Origin: DASUPK01 sp963747425
GTDB lineage: Bacteria; Actinomycetota; Thermoleophilia; Solirubrobacterales; 70-9
DNA: 64,000 bases
NCBI GenBank assembly: GCA_963747425.1
Contig: CAVVFJ010000014.1
Location: 248,001 to 312,000, forward strand
Direction: 5' to 3'
Part shown: positions 14,643-23,637 of the stretch, piece after piece
How the letters are laid out: the number at the start of each line of letters is the position of its first letter
Numbering within the stretch: position 1 is the stretch's first letter
The notes under the pieces: model-generated
Seen by the model: the letters and a program-made list of their open reading frames with translations, nothing else
Databases searched by the model: none
What the model was told of the DNA's origin: nothing
Program-made: the position numbers and the translations under genes

Positions 14643-15874
14643 GCCAGGAACTGCTCCTGCTTGGTGGCCGTGTCCGGACCCTTCGCCGCGCCCGATTCCT
14701 CCAGCGCCTGGATCTCCTCGGCGGAGTAGCCGGCGTCGGCGAGCACGTCCGCCGTGTGCTCGCCGAGGGCCGGCGCCGGCAGCTCGATGCTCGCCGGCGT
14801 CCGCGAGAGCTTGATCGGGAAGCCGAGCTGCTTGACCTCCCCCATCTCGGGCTGCTCGTAGCTGACCACCATCTCGCGCTCCCGCACCAGCTCGGAGGTG
14901 AGCGCCTCGTCGAGGTCGAGGATCGGCTCGATCATCGCGTCGTGCTCGTCGTTGAAGGCCTTCCACTCGGCGCGCGTGCGCGTCTTGAAGATCTCGGCGA
15001 CCTGCTTGTGCGCGTCGGAGCCCGGCTGCTCGAATTGCTTCTCGATCAGGTCGGGGCGCTCGACCGCCTGGCAGAAGCGCCCCCAGAACTTCGGCTCGAG
15101 CGCCCCGCAGGTGACCCAGCCGTCCGCGGCCTCGTAGGGCCGGTAGCAGACGATCCCTCCCGAGAGCATGATGTTGCCTCGCTCCGGCACCTCCCCGGAG
15201 CCGAAGTAGCGGCCGGCCTCCATCACCAGCCAGGAGAGCGCGCCGTCGGTCATCGAGATGTCGACCATCTGGCCCTGCCCGCTGCGTCGAGCCTCCTGCA
15301 GCGCGGCGAGGATCCCGACCGCCGCCATCAGCCCGCCGCCGCCGAGATCGGCGATCTGCGCACCGGACTGGATCGGCGGGCCGCCGGGCTCGCCGGTCAG
15401 CCCGAGGATCCCGTTCAGCCCGAGGTAGTTCATGTCGTGTCCGGCGCGGTCCCGGTTCGGACCGTCCTGGCCGTAGCCCGTGATCGGGCAGTAGACGAGC
15501 GCCGGGTTCGCCTTACTGAGCACGTCGTAGCCCACGCCGAGCTTGTCGAGGACGCCGGGGCGGAAGCTCTCCACCAGGACGTCGGCGGACTCCACCATCT
15601 TCAGCAGCGCCTGCCGCCCGCCCTCCTGCTTCAGGTCCAGGCGGACCGAGCGCTTGTTGCGGTTCAGCGCCAGGTAGATCGCCGAGCGCGTCCCCAGCGG
15701 CGTGTGCTCCTCGTCGCCGTAGTACGGGGGCGCCCAGCGCACGTAGTCGCCCTGGCCGGTGTCCTCGACCTTGATCACGTCGGCGCCGAGGTCGGCGAGC
15801 AGCAGGGTGCAGAAGCCACCTGGGAGCAGCCTGGTCAGGTCGAGGATCTTGACGTCCTCGAGCGGCCTGCTCAT
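14639..15874 (-). CDS. CaiB/BaiF CoA transferase family protein, alpha-methylacyl-CoA racemase-like
   Basis: A 411-residue class III CoA-transferase fold: LDLTRLLPGGFCTLLLADLG near the start, ADVIKVED, NRNKRSVRLDLK, and VESFRPGVLDKLG. The RAGHDMNYLGL and AQIADLGGGG segments put His146 and Asp176 at the positions of the catalytic His126 and Asp156 of the Mycobacterium alpha-methylacyl-CoA racemase. Racemase activity on branched acyl-CoA is therefore more likely than CoA transfer, though both occur in the family. Overlaps the BKACE gene upstream and the MerR gene downstream by 4 bp each. Confidence 0.88.
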   Translation of the reverse strand: MSRPLEDVKILDLTRLLPGGFCTLLLADLGADVIKVEDTGQGDYVRWAPPYYGDEEHTPLGTRSAIYLALNRNKRSVRLDLKQEGGRQALLKMVESADVLVESFRPGVLDKLGVGYDVLSKANPALVYCPITGYGQDGPNRDRAGHDMNYLGLNGILGLTGEPGGPPIQSGAQIADLGGGGLMAAVGILAALQEARRSGQGQMVDISMTDGALSWLVMEAGRYFGSGEVPERGNIMLSGGIVCYRPYEAADGWVTCGALEPKFWGRFCQAVERPDLIEKQFEQPGSDAHKQVAEIFKTRTRAEWKAFNDEHDAMIEPILDLDEALTSELVREREMVVSYEQPEMGEVKQLGFPIKLSRTPASIELPAPALGEHTADVLADAGYSAEEIQALEESGAAKGPDTATKQEQFLA

Positions 15875-16765
15875 GCCTTCGCCTCCGCTCTCTTCGGGAT
15901 CCCGAGCAGCTGGCGCGCCTCTTCCACCGTCGCCGGGCGGCGCCCGACGTCCTCGGCCATCTGGCGCGCCTTGGCGATCAGCTCGCCGTTCGACTTGGCC
16001 ATCTCGCCGTCCGGCAGATAGAGGTTGTCCTCGAGGCCGGCACGGACGTTGCCGCCGAGGTTGAGCGAGGCCGCGAGCAGCTTCCACTGGTCGCGCGAGA
16101 CGCCGATCACCTGCCAGTTGTTGGGCCCCTCCGCCCCGCCTGGAATCTGCTCCGACATGAAGGCGACGTTGCGCGCGTTGGGCCGGATCCCGCCGTTGAC
16201 GCCCATCACCAGCGAGATCTGCAGCGGCGGCTCGAGCAGGCCCATGTCGAGGTACGGATCGAGGTTGGCGACGTGACCCGCGTCGAAGCACTCGTGCTCG
16301 GGCTGGATGCCGAGCTCGTTCATCTCGGTGAGGAACTGCGGTGATCGTGTCGAAGCTGTTCTCGAAGACCGCCGTGAAGACGAAGTCCTTGCGCCGCCGG
16401 GAGTACTTGGCGTAGTTCATCGAGCTCATGTTCAGAGCCGCGACGTCGGGCCGCAGCGCGCGGAGGTACTCGAGCCGCTTCTCGATCGGCACGCCGATCG
16501 CCCCGGTCGAGTAGTTGATGATCACGTCGTCGACCTCGGCCCTGATCGCCTCGGTGATCGCCTGGAAGTCCTCGATCTCATACGACGGCGTGCCGTCGGG
16601 GGTGCGGGCGTGGATGTGGATCTGCGAGGCGCCCTCGTCGACCGCCCGCCGCGCCTCGGCCGCGTACTCCTCGGGCGTGTAGGGGATCGCGGGGCACTGG
16701 TCGCGGTTGGCGATCGCACCCGAGATCGAGTTGCTGATGATCACCGGGTCCTCGAACCGGCTCAT
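15871..16765 (-). CDS. BKACE family protein (3-keto-5-aminohexanoate cleavage enzyme-like), frameshifted
   Basis: The two halves of one BKACE protein (about 297 residues) lie in adjacent frames. The N-terminal half (16765 to about 16340) has NRDQCPAIPYTPEEYAAEAR, the zinc-binding IHIHART and VIINYSTGAIG. The C-terminal half has FDAGHVANLDPY, VNGGIRPNARN and a C-terminal AEAKA. One extra base near 16339 separates them: total length is 3n+1, and ACC-G-CAG would read as ACS-CAG (Thr-Gln-Phe-Leu-Thr). BKACE enzymes condense a beta-keto acid with acetyl-CoA. Its start overlaps the upstream 99-residue gene's stop, and its own stop overlaps the CaiB gene start. A sequence artefact is more likely than a true pseudogene. 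Confidence 0.8.
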
Positions 16766-17061
16766 CCGGCACCCCTTTCGTCGATGGCGGACTGGACGGC
16801 GGCCACCAGATCCTGGAGCGCGACCATCTCGTCGTCGCTCGGCTTGATCGGGAGCTGGATCCCGTACGAGTCCCCCTTGGCGGGATTGCTGAACGCGTTG
16901 AACATGCGGTCGCTCAGCTCGACCTCGTCGATCAGCTCGATGGGCATGCGATGGGAGGTGGTGTCGGCAAATCCGAGGATCTCCAGCACCTCACCGTCGA
17001 ACGCAATGACTCCGGCATAGGCGACGTTCTCGTGGGTGAGGCTGACGCGAGCCACGCTCAT
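16762..17061 (-). CDS. Conserved small protein of unknown function (99 residues)
   Basis: I do not recognise this family. The protein is 99 residues, acidic, without a signal peptide or membrane helix. The first 40 residues alternate as beta strands (ARVSLTHENVAYAGVIAFDG, EVLEILGF) and the last 30 form a helix (SDDEMVALQDLVAAVQSAID). It overlaps the SnoaL-like gene upstream and the BKACE gene downstream by 4 bp each, so it is certainly translated within the acyl-CoA operon. Its constant place there suggests an accessory role to the CoA-ester enzymes, but this is inference. Confidence 0.7.
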   Translation of the reverse strand: MSVARVSLTHENVAYAGVIAFDGEVLEILGFADTTSHRMPIELIDEVELSDRMFNAFSNPAKGDSYGIQLPIKPSDDEMVALQDLVAAVQSAIDERGAG

Positions 17062-17465
17062 GCCGGCGTGCTCTCCTCGAACGCGGTTTGAGCTGCGGAT
17101 TCCTCGAGGAAGCTCTGCATTCGCGCGATCCGATCGCCCTGGAACCAGAGGACCGTGTAGATCGGTTGGTCGAGCTCGAGCTCGCTGCCTCGGCCCTTGG
17201 CGGTGAGCCGTCCAATCGACATCACCCGTCCGCCTGCTTCGCGGAAATCATCGGCGCTGATCCGGAAGGTCTCCCAGGTCTCGTCCAGGTCGGCGAAGAA
17301 GCGGCGGAACGCGTTGTGGCCCTTGATCGAACCGCCCTCAACGCTCGCGGCGATGGCCGGGACGAACTCGAAGTCGGGCGTCGCCAGCTCGAGCATCCCG
17401 TCGAAGTCGCCCGCCTCCCAGCACGCATAGCCCCGGCGGGCGACATCCAATGGAGCGTCGTTCAT
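17058..17465 (-). CDS. SnoaL-like / NTF2-fold polyketide cyclase-type protein
   Basis: A 135-residue NTF2-fold protein: an N-terminal helix (DVARRGYACWEAGDFDGML), the first strand DFEFVP, a helix around AFRRFFADLDETWE, and the final strands IYTVLWFQGDRIARMQSF. SnoaL-like proteins bind small hydrophobic ligands in a cone-shaped pocket; some are cyclases or hydrolases, most are uncharacterised. No catalytic signature is obvious here. ATG 17465 overlaps the carboxylase stop, and its TGA overlaps the next gene's ATG, both as ATGA. Likely acts on an intermediate of the acyl-CoA operon. Confidence 0.8.
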   Translation of the reverse strand: MNDAPLDVARRGYACWEAGDFDGMLELATPDFEFVPAIAASVEGGSIKGHNAFRRFFADLDETWETFRISADDFREAGGRVMSIGRLTAKGRGSELELDQPIYTVLWFQGDRIARMQSFLEESAAQTAFEESTPA

Positions 17466-19007
17466 ACCGGCATCACCCCGTGCTTCTTGTGGGGGCGCTC
17501 GACCCGCTTGCCGGCGGCCATCCGCAGGCCGCGGATGATCGTCGGCCGCGTCTCGCGCGGGTCGATGATGTCGTCGATCATCGCGTTGCCCGCCGCGATG
17601 TAGGGGTCGATCTGAGCGCGTACGGCCTCGAGCATCTTCTCGCGCGTTGCCTCCGGATCGTCGGAGGCCTCGATCGCCGAGCGGCCGATGATGTTGACCG
17701 CGCCCTCCGCGCCCATCACCGAGATCTCGGCGGAGGGCCAGGCGACGATCAGGTCCGGCTCGTAGGCCTTGCCGTTCATCACGTAGTAGCCGGCGCCGTA
17801 GGCCTTGCGGACGATCGACGGTCACCTTCGGCACCGTCGCCCGCGAGACGGCGTAGAGCATCTTCGCGCCGTGGCGGATGATCCCCGCGTGCTCGACCTT
17901 CGATCCGACCATGAAGCCGGGCACGTCCTGCAGGAAGACGAGCGGGATGTTGAAGGCGTCGCAGAGGTTGATGAAGCGGGCGGCCTTGTCGGCCGAGTCG
18001 TTCTCGAGGATGCCGCCGAGCTGCTTCGGCTGGTTGGCGACGATGCCGACCGGCTGGCCTCCGAAGCGGGCCAGGCAGGTGATGATCGTCTTCGCGAACT
18101 TGGGCTTGATGTCGAAGAACTCGCCGTCGTCGACGATCTCGCGGATCACCTCGTACATGTCGTACGGATGGCGCGGGGACTCCGGGACGATGTCGAGCAG
18201 CTTCTCCGACATCCGGTCCTCGGGATCCTTGGCGTCCCGCACCGGCGCGGGCTGCTCGCAATTGGCCGGGAAGTACGAGAGGTAGTCCTTGACGACCTGG
18301 ATGCACTCCGCGTCGTCCTTCACCTCGAGGTCGCCGACGCCGGACTTGCGGCAGTGGACCTTGGCCCCGCCGAGCTCCTCCATCGAGATGTCCTCGCCGG
18401 TGACGGCCTTGGTCAGGTGCGGCCCGGCGAGCGCCATCGCCCCCTGGCCGACAACCATTGGTACGAAATCCGAGAGCGCCGGGATGTAGGCGGTGCCGGC
18501 CGCACAGGGGCCGAGCATGGCCGCGACCATCGGGATCACGCCCGACATCACAACCTCTTCCTGGAAGAGGTGGCCGGAGCCGGCGAACAGCGAGCCCGCC
18601 GCCTCCTGGATGCGGGCGCCGGCAGAGTCGAGCAGCCAGATGAACGGCATCCGCTTACTCAGCGCCATCTCGCGCAGGCGGCTCACCTTGAGCTCGCCGG
18701 TCGCTCCCATGGACCCGGCCATCACGGTGAAGTCATAGGCGGCGATGCAGCAGCGGCGGCCGTCGACGTCGCCCCAGCCGGTGATCACGCCGTCGGCGGG
18801 CGCGTCCTTGCCCTCCATGTTCCGCTGGGAGAAGTGCGGCCGGCCGTGGATGCCGATCTCGACGAAGGTGCCCGGGTCGCAGAGGAGGTCGAGCCGCTCG
18901 CGCGCCGTCAGCTTGCCCCGCTCGTGCTGGAGGGCGATCTTCTCCTCGCCGCCGCCGAGCTTCGCCTGATCGCGGCGCGCATGGACGTCCTCGGTGAGCG
19001 CCTTCAT
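17462..19007 (-). CDS. Acyl-CoA carboxylase beta subunit (carboxyltransferase), frameshifted
   Basis: A biotin-dependent carboxyltransferase (propionyl/acetyl/methylcrotonyl type) of about 514 residues. Both crotonase-fold halves are present: LTARERLDLLCDPGTFVEIG, MAGSMGATGELKVSRLREMA and LLDSAGARIQEAAG in the first; FGGQPVGIVANQP, FLQDVPGFMVGSKVEHAGI, and after the break YVMNGKAYEPDLIVAWP and GAEGAVNIIGR in the second. A single extra base near 17816 (GTC-G-ATC) shifts the frame, total length being 3n+1. ATG 19007 was chosen for its GGGGAGG upstream and the normal family length; a TTG at 19100 would add 31 residues. It overlaps the SnoaL-like gene by 4 bp. It needs a biotin carrier subunit; one is encoded at 46.5 kb. 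Confidence 0.85.
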
Positions 19008-19101
19008 TCCCGTGTCCTCCCCGGCCTCGACGGTGTCGGGGGCCTCGGGGGCCTCGCCCTGGTGTTCTTGTGAAGCCTTGGTCTCGTCGGTGGCTGCCAA
19101 T

Positions 19102-19881
19102 TCAGCGCCCCTTCCATTCGGGCTCGCGTTTCTCGAAGAAGGCCTTGACGCCCTCCTGGATGTCCTCGGTCGTAAAGGTGAGGGATAGCTGCGAGCGCAG
19201 GAACTCGAGCGCGTCGTCGATCGCCATGTCCTGCTGGCGGTACATCGCGTCGTGGCCTAGGCGCATCAGCACCGGGCTCTTCGAGGCGAGCTGCCCGGCC
19301 CAGTCCGCCACCGCCGCGTCGAACTCGCCGGCAGGAACGACCTTGTTGGCGAGCCCGTACTCGACCGCCTGCTCCGCCGAGATCTGCTCGCCGAGCAGCA
19401 TCATCTCGTTGACCTTCTTCCGCGGGACGTTGCGGTAGATGATCGACATGATCATGTAGGGGAAGGCGCCGACGTTGATCTCGGGAGTGCCGAAGCGCGC
19501 CCCCTCCTTCGCGATCACCAGGTCGCAGGACAGCGCCAGCCCCATGCCGCCCGCCAGCACGTGGCCGTTCGCCGCGCACAGCGACGGCTTGCCGAGCCGC
19601 GGCATCAGCCGGAAGAACTCGAGGAAGAGGTCGGACGCGAAGTGCTTGTCGACCAGCGGAGCGTCCGCCGCGAAGCCGCCCAGGTCGGCGCCCGCGCAGA
19701 AGACCCGCTCGCCGGCACCGGTGAGGACCACGGCCCGCACGGCGTCGTCGTCACGGGCCTGCTTCATCGCCTCGACCAGCCCCGCGAGCAGCTCCCCGTT
19801 CAGCGCATTGCGCTGGTCGGGCCGGTTGAGAGTCGCCGTCGCGACCCCGTCCTTCACCTCGTAGAGCAGCTCGTCGGCCAT
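19102..19881 (-). CDS. Enoyl-CoA hydratase/isomerase family protein (crotonase), operon head
   Basis: A 259-residue crotonase. Oxyanion-hole segments are CAGADLGGFA and ANGHVLAGGMGLALSCDL; the C-terminus ends EKREPEWKGR, typical of bacterial family members. Of the two crotonase glutamates, the first (Glu144 in rat) is Gly here (GGMGLAL), whereas the second is retained in RFGTPEINVG. Loss of one Glu often means isomerase or another crotonase reaction instead of plain hydration. ATG 19881 was preferred to an ATG 10 codons upstream, which would start inside a less likely leader. It is the first gene of the eight-gene minus-strand operon; an operator-like dyad lies 34 bp upstream. Confidence 0.88.
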   Translation of the reverse strand: MADELLYEVKDGVATATLNRPDQRNALNGELLAGLVEAMKQARDDDAVRAVVLTGAGERVFCAGADLGGFAADAPLVDKHFASDLFLEFFRLMPRLGKPSLCAANGHVLAGGMGLALSCDLVIAKEGARFGTPEINVGAFPYMIMSIIYRNVPRKKVNEMMLLGEQISAEQAVEYGLANKVVPAGEFDAAVADWAGQLASKSPVLMRLGHDAMYRQQDMAIDDALEFLRSQLSLTFTTEDIQEGVKAFFEKREPEWKGR

Positions 19882-19914
19882 CGGCAGCCACCCTAGTGGA
19901 TCCCACGCCAAATG

Positions 19915-19940
19915 GGAAGTACTACGTCTTACTGCCCACT
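19915..19940. promoter_or_regulatory. Operator-like dyad shared with 26980-27005 (copy A)
   Basis: GGAAGTA-N8-TACT-N2-CCACT, with the dyad AGTA-N8-TACT at 19918-19933. The same pattern with identical spacing recurs at 26980-27005. This copy lies 34 bp upstream of the enoyl-CoA hydratase start (minus) and about 97 bp upstream of the first P450 (plus). Two matching dyads at the same distance from two minus-strand starts suggest one regulator controls both. The MerR gene in this operon is a candidate. Confidence 0.55.
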
Positions 19941-19961
19941 AACCCGGATCACGCGGTGCGA

Positions 19962-19975
19962 CCCCAAAATTGGGG
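19962..19975. promoter_or_regulatory. Palindrome CCCCAA-AA-TTGGGG in divergent promoter
   Basis: A 14-bp near-perfect palindrome with 6-bp arms in the 155-bp gap between the enoyl-CoA hydratase and P450 genes. It lies 61 bp upstream of the P450 GTG. It is a second possible protein-binding site besides the AGTA-N8-TACT dyad. Nothing further identifies the binder. Confidence 0.35.
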
Positions 19976-20036
19976 CAATTTGGCTTGTGGGCGAACAATG
20001 GACGGATGTCTACGTCATACCGGTTAATCTCGATCC

Positions 20037-21503
20037 GTGGCGACGACTACTGCGGTATCCCCCCGCACTCAGCAGGTCCCCACCCACGATCAGCCTCGGG
20101 CCAGCGGGCCGCACCGGCTGCCGCCTGGGCCTTCCGCGCCGGTGCTGGCGCAAACGGCCAGATATGTGCGCGATCCCTTCAGCTTTCTCGAGCGTTGCCA
20201 GGAGCGGTATGCCGTCGGCGGGTCGGTGACGATCAATCTCCTCGGGTTCGGGCGCACGGTCTGGGTCACCGATCAGGCGTTGATCAAGGAGGTCTTCGCG
20301 CGCGACGAGGAGATGCCCCTGAGCCCGGCCGGCAACCTCGTCAAACCGATCTTCGGCACCAAGTCGGTCACGGGGCTGGACGGCAAGGCACATCTCGCGC
20401 GGCGAAAGCTGCTCCTCCCGCGCTTCCACGGCGAGCGCATGGGGTCGTTCGAGGCGGGCTTCCGCGCCGCCTGTGAGCGTCTCATTGCACGCTGGGAACC
20501 GGGCGCCGAGTTCGAGCTCCACCCGGAGATGTACCGCCTCACGATGGACTTCCTGTTCGAGACGTTGATGGGCATAACCGACCGCGATCACACCGAGGAG
20601 CTCACCAAGGCCTCGGAGGGATTGATGGCGATGATGTCGCTCTGCGCGGTGGGCGACTGGGTCCGCCATGATCTCGGCCCGCTCTCGCCATGGGCGCACT
20701 TCCTGCGCCGCCGGCGCAAGCTGGACAAGCTGCTCTACGAAGAGATCAGGGCACATCGCGATGCGGTTGCCGCCGGCACCGCCGGCGACGACGTCCTGTC
20801 AATGCTGATCGAGGCGCGGACCGAGGATGGCTCCTCGCTGTCCGACGAAGAGATCCGAGACGATCTGGTCGCCCTGATCGTCGCCGGCAGCGAAACGACC
20901 GCAACCGCGCTCGCCTGGTCCTTCGACCTGCTCCTGCACCGCCCCGGCGCTGTGCAGCGAATCGTCGCCGAGGCCGAGGTCGGTGAATCCGCGTACACCG
21001 ACTCGGCGATCAAGGAGTCTCTCCGGCTCCGCCCGCCCGTGATAGCGGCCGGACGCGTAACGGCGCGAACCGTCGACCTCGGCCCGTGGCGGATCCCAGA
21101 GGGGGTTCGGATCTGGACGCCGATGAGCTTGATCCAGCGCGACCCCGAGGCGTACGACCAACCCAACGAGTTCCGCCCTGAGCGGTTCCTCCACGATAAA
21201 CCGCCCGCATATATGTGGATCCCCTTCGGCGGTGGCGTGCGCCGCTGTCTGGGAGCGCCTTTCGCACTCCTGGAGATGCGGGTCGTCCTGCAGACAATCC
21301 TCTCTCAGCTGAAGCTCACCGCACTCAACGAGAGTGTCGAGCGCACCCGCGCCGAGGGGGCGATCATCGTGCCCGCCCATGGAGTCCGGATCCGCTGTGA
21401 GGGTCCGCGCTTCGCCGGCCCCGGGCGTGGCCATCCGCTGGACGAGCTGCTCGCCGCCTCCAGCGCGGATGAGGCTCCGCAAAGGGAGCCTCACGCCGTC
21501 TGA
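20037..21503 (+). CDS. Cytochrome P450 (first of two)
   Basis: A 488-residue P450. Landmarks in order: LPPGPSAP proline hinge, I-helix AGSETTATALAW, ExxR in IKESLRLRPP, PERF region FRPERFLHDKP, and heme-binding FGGGVRRCLGAPFALLE with the Cys ligand. No N-terminal membrane anchor, as usual in bacteria. The RxxRR-like LARRKLLLPRFHGERM and the spacing resemble CYP110/CYP120-like groups that oxidise fatty acids or terpenoids; the substrate is not determined. GTG 20037 is the annotated start, with a weak ribosome site. It is 55 bp ahead of an MMPL gene on the same strand, so product export by MMPL is plausible. Confidence 0.93.
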   Translation: MATTTAVSPRTQQVPTHDQPRASGPHRLPPGPSAPVLAQTARYVRDPFSFLERCQERYAVGGSVTINLLGFGRTVWVTDQALIKEVFARDEEMPLSPAGNLVKPIFGTKSVTGLDGKAHLARRKLLLPRFHGERMGSFEAGFRAACERLIARWEPGAEFELHPEMYRLTMDFLFETLMGITDRDHTEELTKASEGLMAMMSLCAVGDWVRHDLGPLSPWAHFLRRRRKLDKLLYEEIRAHRDAVAAGTAGDDVLSMLIEARTEDGSSLSDEEIRDDLVALIVAGSETTATALAWSFDLLLHRPGAVQRIVAEAEVGESAYTDSAIKESLRLRPPVIAAGRVTARTVDLGPWRIPEGVRIWTPMSLIQRDPEAYDQPNEFRPERFLHDKPPAYMWIPFGGGVRRCLGAPFALLEMRVVLQTILSQLKLTALNESVERTRAEGAIIVPAHGVRIRCEGPRFAGPGRGHPLDELLAASSADEAPQREPHAV

Positions 21504-21558
21504 TTGACCCGTCCGAGAGGCGTTGCCTGAAACGTCCTCGTGCCCGTATGGTGAACAA

Positions 21559-23637
21559 GTGAGGCTGCTGGCGGGGTTCCTATATTTTCACCGACGCGCG
21601 ATTGTGTCGATCGCGCTCGTTTGCGCGGTAGGCGCGACGGCTCTTGGCGCGTCGATCTTCTCCCGAGCGAAGCCATTCGGCTTCAGCGATCCGAGTTCCG
21701 AGAGCTCGCGCGGCTACAAGCTCATCGAGGATGCGACGGGCGAGCACGCAACCCCCGAAGTCCTCCTCCTGATCGATCCCGGACCGCCGATCGCAAGCCC
21801 ACGAGGGCAGGCAGCGGTGGATCACGCAGTGGGCAAGCTTGCTGCTGTCGATGGGATCGCTCGGGTCGTCAAGCCATCGCCATCAGGTGCATTGGTCTCC
21901 GACGACGGCAGGCTTGCTCTGGTGGAGGGATTCGTCGACAACTCCGTCGACAACCTCGCGCGGATCGGAGAGAGGGTCGACTCAACCTTCTCAGGCGACT
22001 CCTCGGTGGAGGTGGGCGGGACGGCAGTCGCCTCGCAGCAGCTCAACAACGCAACGGAGGACGACCTCCGCAAGATCGAGCTGCTCGCGTCCCCGTTTCT
22101 TCTGCTCGTCTCGTTTCTGGTCTTCCGCAGCTTGGTCGCGGCGATGCTGCCCCTGCTGGTGGGCGGTCTCTCGATTGCGTTCACACTCGCTTCGCTGCGC
22201 CTGCTCTCCGAGGTCATGACGATCGATGTGTTCGCGCTGAACGTCGTCACGGTGCTGGGACTGGGGCTCGCGATCGACTACAGCCTGTTCATGGTGTCCC
22301 GCTATCGCGAGGAGCTGGCAAGGTCCGGTGAAGGGCTGAGCGCCGTTCGCGACACGGTCGTCCCGGTTGGGCGCATGGTCACCTACAGCGCCGCGACCGT
22401 CACCGCCGCAGTGGCATCGCTCATCGTCTTCCCGCAGTCCTTCCTGTATTCCGCGGGCGTGGGATGCGCATTGGTCGCTGCGCTCTCGGCAGTTGTGGTC
22501 ATCGTGGTCTTGCCTGCGGTGCTCGGGATGCTCGGAGAAAGGGTGAACGCGCTCAGCGCGTCGGATCCGAGACCGGACGCAGGGGACTCGACTCTGTGGA
22601 GACGCCTGGCTGCCCTTGCCCAAGCACGTCCCGCCGTCGTTTCGATCGTGATAGCCGGCGGGATGCTTCTCTGCGCCGTTCCCCTCCTACATGCCGAGCT
22701 GACCAGAGCAGACGCCCGCGTGCTGCCCAGCGACAACAGCGCACGGGTGGTTGACAGCACCGTGCACCAGCGGTTCCGGGAAGATCCTGCCGCCTCCTAT
22801 CTGCTGATCCGGCAGCCAGGCGCCGGACCCGTGCCGAGGTCATTCACATCCGAGATCTCCCATCTCGGATCGGTTGAGGGCGTCGGTCCTCCACGGCGTC
22901 TCTCGAACGGTGCCGAGGTAATCGAGATTCATACCGGTGCCAAACCGAGCTCAGATGCCTCCCGTCACTTCGTCGAGTCGATCCGCTCTCTCCCAATCGC
23001 ATCTTCGACCCTGGTCGCAGGCACAAGCGCTGAGTTGGTCGACCAACGCGCCAGCCTCCGGCAGCACCTGCCGCTTGCGCTGGCGATCATCGTCGCGAGC
23101 ACGGTGATCGCCATCTTTCTCATGACCGGGTCCCTGGTCCTGCCTTTGTTGACCCTCCTGGCCAACACCCTGACGATCGGGGTGGCGCTCGGAGTCCTCG
23201 TGTTCGTGTTCCAGAACAACCGGCTGGAGTCCCTTCTCCTGTACACGGGCGTTGGCGCAATCGACATCTCCGTCCCGGTCCTTCTTTTCGCCGTGATATT
23301 CGGCCTCTCAACGGACTACGGCGTATTCCTGCTCAGCCGGATCGTCGAGGCTCGCAACGGCGGCGCGTCGAACTCATCGGCGATCGCACTCGGGCTCGAG
23401 CGCACCGGCAGAATCATCACCGCGGCGGCGCTGCTGTTTGCGGTCGCGATGGGCTCTTTCGCGTTCTCACAGATGATCTTCATCAAGGAGGTCGCCGTTG
23501 GGACCTCGGTCGCCGTGCTCGTAGATGCGACATTGGTTCGCGGGTTCCTGATGCCGTCGATGATGCAACTCTGCGGCCGCTGGGCCTGGTGGGCGCCCCG
23601 AGCACTCCGGCGGCGACTGGCGCTACACCGAAGTTAG
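21559..23637 (+). CDS. MMPL/RND-superfamily transporter (first of three)
   Basis: A 692-residue polytopic protein with the duplicated RND layout: TM1 (VSIALVCAVGATALGA), a periplasmic loop of about 150 residues, five TM helices including LGLGLAIDYSLFMVSRYREE (the MMPL GxxxDY signature), then a second half with VPVLLFAVIFGLSTDYGVFLLSR. The paired GxxxDY motifs place the proton-relay residues in both halves. Family members export lipids, siderophores or drugs. Start GTG 21559 gives MRLLAGFLYFHRRA; the frame is open upstream from a TTG at 21523. It follows the P450 by 55 bp and converges (4-bp overlap) with the GGDEF gene. Confidence 0.9.
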   Translation: MRLLAGFLYFHRRAIVSIALVCAVGATALGASIFSRAKPFGFSDPSSESSRGYKLIEDATGEHATPEVLLLIDPGPPIASPRGQAAVDHAVGKLAAVDGIARVVKPSPSGALVSDDGRLALVEGFVDNSVDNLARIGERVDSTFSGDSSVEVGGTAVASQQLNNATEDDLRKIELLASPFLLLVSFLVFRSLVAAMLPLLVGGLSIAFTLASLRLLSEVMTIDVFALNVVTVLGLGLAIDYSLFMVSRYREELARSGEGLSAVRDTVVPVGRMVTYSAATVTAAVASLIVFPQSFLYSAGVGCALVAALSAVVVIVVLPAVLGMLGERVNALSASDPRPDAGDSTLWRRLAALAQARPAVVSIVIAGGMLLCAVPLLHAELTRADARVLPSDNSARVVDSTVHQRFREDPAASYLLIRQPGAGPVPRSFTSEISHLGSVEGVGPPRRLSNGAEVIEIHTGAKPSSDASRHFVESIRSLPIASSTLVAGTSAELVDQRASLRQHLPLALAIIVASTVIAIFLMTGSLVLPLLTLLANTLTIGVALGVLVFVFQNNRLESLLLYTGVGAIDISVPVLLFAVIFGLSTDYGVFLLSRIVEARNGGASNSSAIALGLERTGRIITAAALLFAVAMGSFAFSQMIFIKEVAVGTSVAVLVDATLVRGFLMPSMMQLCGRWAWWAPRALRRRLALHRS

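Noticed and set aside
14594..16021. Long plus-strand frame opposite the CaiB and BKACE genes
   Set aside because: Low-complexity Arg/Leu/Ala composition with no motif; typical antisense shadow in high G+C DNA.
14639..16765. A single 708-residue reading frame that joins BKACE N-terminus and the CaiB protein
   Set aside because: The middle part (about 16340 to 15875) is out of frame with BKACE and meaningless; the ATGA overlap and the +1 break create an apparent fusion.
17058..19100. A 680-residue carboxylase-SnoaL fusion frame
   Set aside because: After about 17816 the sequence in that frame is nonsense until the SnoaL-like protein; the carboxylase C-terminus is in the next frame.
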